From assembly GCA_002431345.1 (NCBI GenBank), contig DJEN01000006.1, positions 1-5,561 on the forward strand: a DNA stretch of 5,561 bases, in the 5' to 3' direction. Every line of letters begins with the position of its first letter. Position 1 is the stretch's first letter. Made by a program: the position numbers and the translations under genes. The notes under the pieces were generated by a model. The model ran no database searches, had not been told where the DNA came from, and worked only from the letters and a program-made list of their open reading frames with translations. The stretch comes from Megasphaera sp. UBA5897. GTDB taxonomy: Bacteria > Bacillota > Negativicutes > Veillonellales > Megasphaeraceae. This document shows, piece by piece, positions 5,321 through 5,561 of this stretch.

Positions 5321-5370
5321 AAAACAGCACCGTTGTCACATTCTTTGGATGTGGACGGTGCTGTTTTTTT
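5321..5370 (+). terminator. Rho-independent terminator of the operon, probably shared with the convergent gene
   Basis: A 13-bp perfect outer stem pairs 5321-5333 (AAAACAGCACCGT) with 5355-5367. An inner 5-bp stem, CACAT 5337-5341 with ATGTG 5349-5353, closes a 7-nt loop. Seven Ts run from 5364 to 5370. On the minus strand the same hairpin follows the fic stop codon immediately and is trailed by TTTT and an AT-rich stretch, so it may end both transcripts, though the U-tract is weaker in that direction. Confidence 0.93.
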
Positions 5371-5561
5371 ATTGTTTAATGATGTCGATATAGCGTTTTA
5401 ATTCAGCTTTTTCGTATTCGGCAATGAGTGAAATCATCTTTTCCGGATTTTTATTGTTGGAGTGGTACGCATCGAAGCAGTCGTAATATTTGCGGCGGTC
5501 CGTGAATTTAATGTCGATGGGAAGCTGGCCGCTTTTTATCAGCTCAAAATTTAGAAGCAGC
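5369..5561 (-). CDS. Fic-domain family protein, C-terminal fragment (5' part outside window)
   Basis: Only the last 63 codons are present; the gene enters from the right edge, with one leftover base of a partial codon at 5561. The fragment begins LLLNFELIKSGQLPIDIKFTD and continues DRRKYYDCFDAYHSN, then ends in a helical, charged tail (ISLIAEYEKAELKRYIDIIKQ). This pattern matches the segment that directly follows the HPFxDGNGRxxR catalytic loop in Fic proteins, which commonly continue with L-L-L-N and then P-P-I-x-I-K and D-R-x-x-Y-Y. The catalytic loop itself would lie just beyond the window, so activity cannot be judged. Fic enzymes mostly transfer AMP to target proteins, and some are toxins of toxin-antitoxin pairs. 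The TAA stop overlaps the last Ts of the operon terminator. Convergent orientation indicates a separate transcription unit. Confidence 0.75.
   Translation of the reverse strand, partial: LLLNFELIKSGQLPIDIKFTDRRKYYDCFDAYHSNNKNPEKMISLIAEYEKAELKRYIDIIKQ

Noticed and set aside
4723..5322. 199-codon minus-strand open frame opposite yebC
   Set aside because: The protein is unusually rich in Phe, Val and Cys, an antisense artefact of Glu/Lys/Asp-rich yebC.

Overview
The window looks like a chromosomal housekeeping locus of a low-to-medium GC bacterium of the Firmicutes lineage, most likely a Negativicute (Veillonella/Megasphaera/Selenomonas relatives). This rests on three things. The gene order ylxM-ffh-rpsP-khpA-ylqD-rimM-trmD is the Firmicutes order. 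The Shine-Dalgarno sites are strong AGGAGG-type. The protein sequences have a Negativicute flavour, although I could not run a search, so the genus is not assigned. Base composition looks uniform and I see no mobile element, tRNA, rRNA or CRISPR array.

Layout. Positions 1-79 hold a near-perfect sigma-70 type promoter (TTGACA, 17-nt spacer, TATACT) with two short inverted repeats over the -35 and the -10/start region. From 80 to 5313 nine genes run on the plus strand with gaps of 42 nt or less and two overlaps: ylxM, ffh, rpsP, khpA, ylqD, rimM, trmD, a second SPOUT-type RNA methyltransferase, and yebC. I see no convincing internal terminator or promoter, so this is probably one operon. At 5321-5370 a strong hairpin with a T-tract ends it. 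A minus-strand gene comes in from the right and stops inside that terminator. Only its last 63 codons are present, and they read as the C-terminus of a Fic-domain protein.

How the genes fit together. YlxM and Ffh act in co-translational targeting of membrane proteins. bS16, RimM and possibly the RNA-binding proteins KhpA and YlqD concern 30S assembly and RNA handling. TrmD methylates G37 of tRNAs, and the SPOUT neighbour probably methylates another RNA. YebC is a ribosome-associated translation factor. The usual last gene of this operon, rplS (bL19), is not here: yebC and a terminator occupy the place after the methyltransferases.

Points that deserve a second look are the operator-like palindromes in the promoter, a strong hairpin in the first codons of rimM combined with the lack of a Shine-Dalgarno site for that gene, the tandem SPOUT methyltransferases, and the co-location of TrmD and YebC, both of which affect decoding of proline codons. 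I did not find clear evidence of an entirely new system. The methyltransferase at 3990-4562 is the gene with the least known function.
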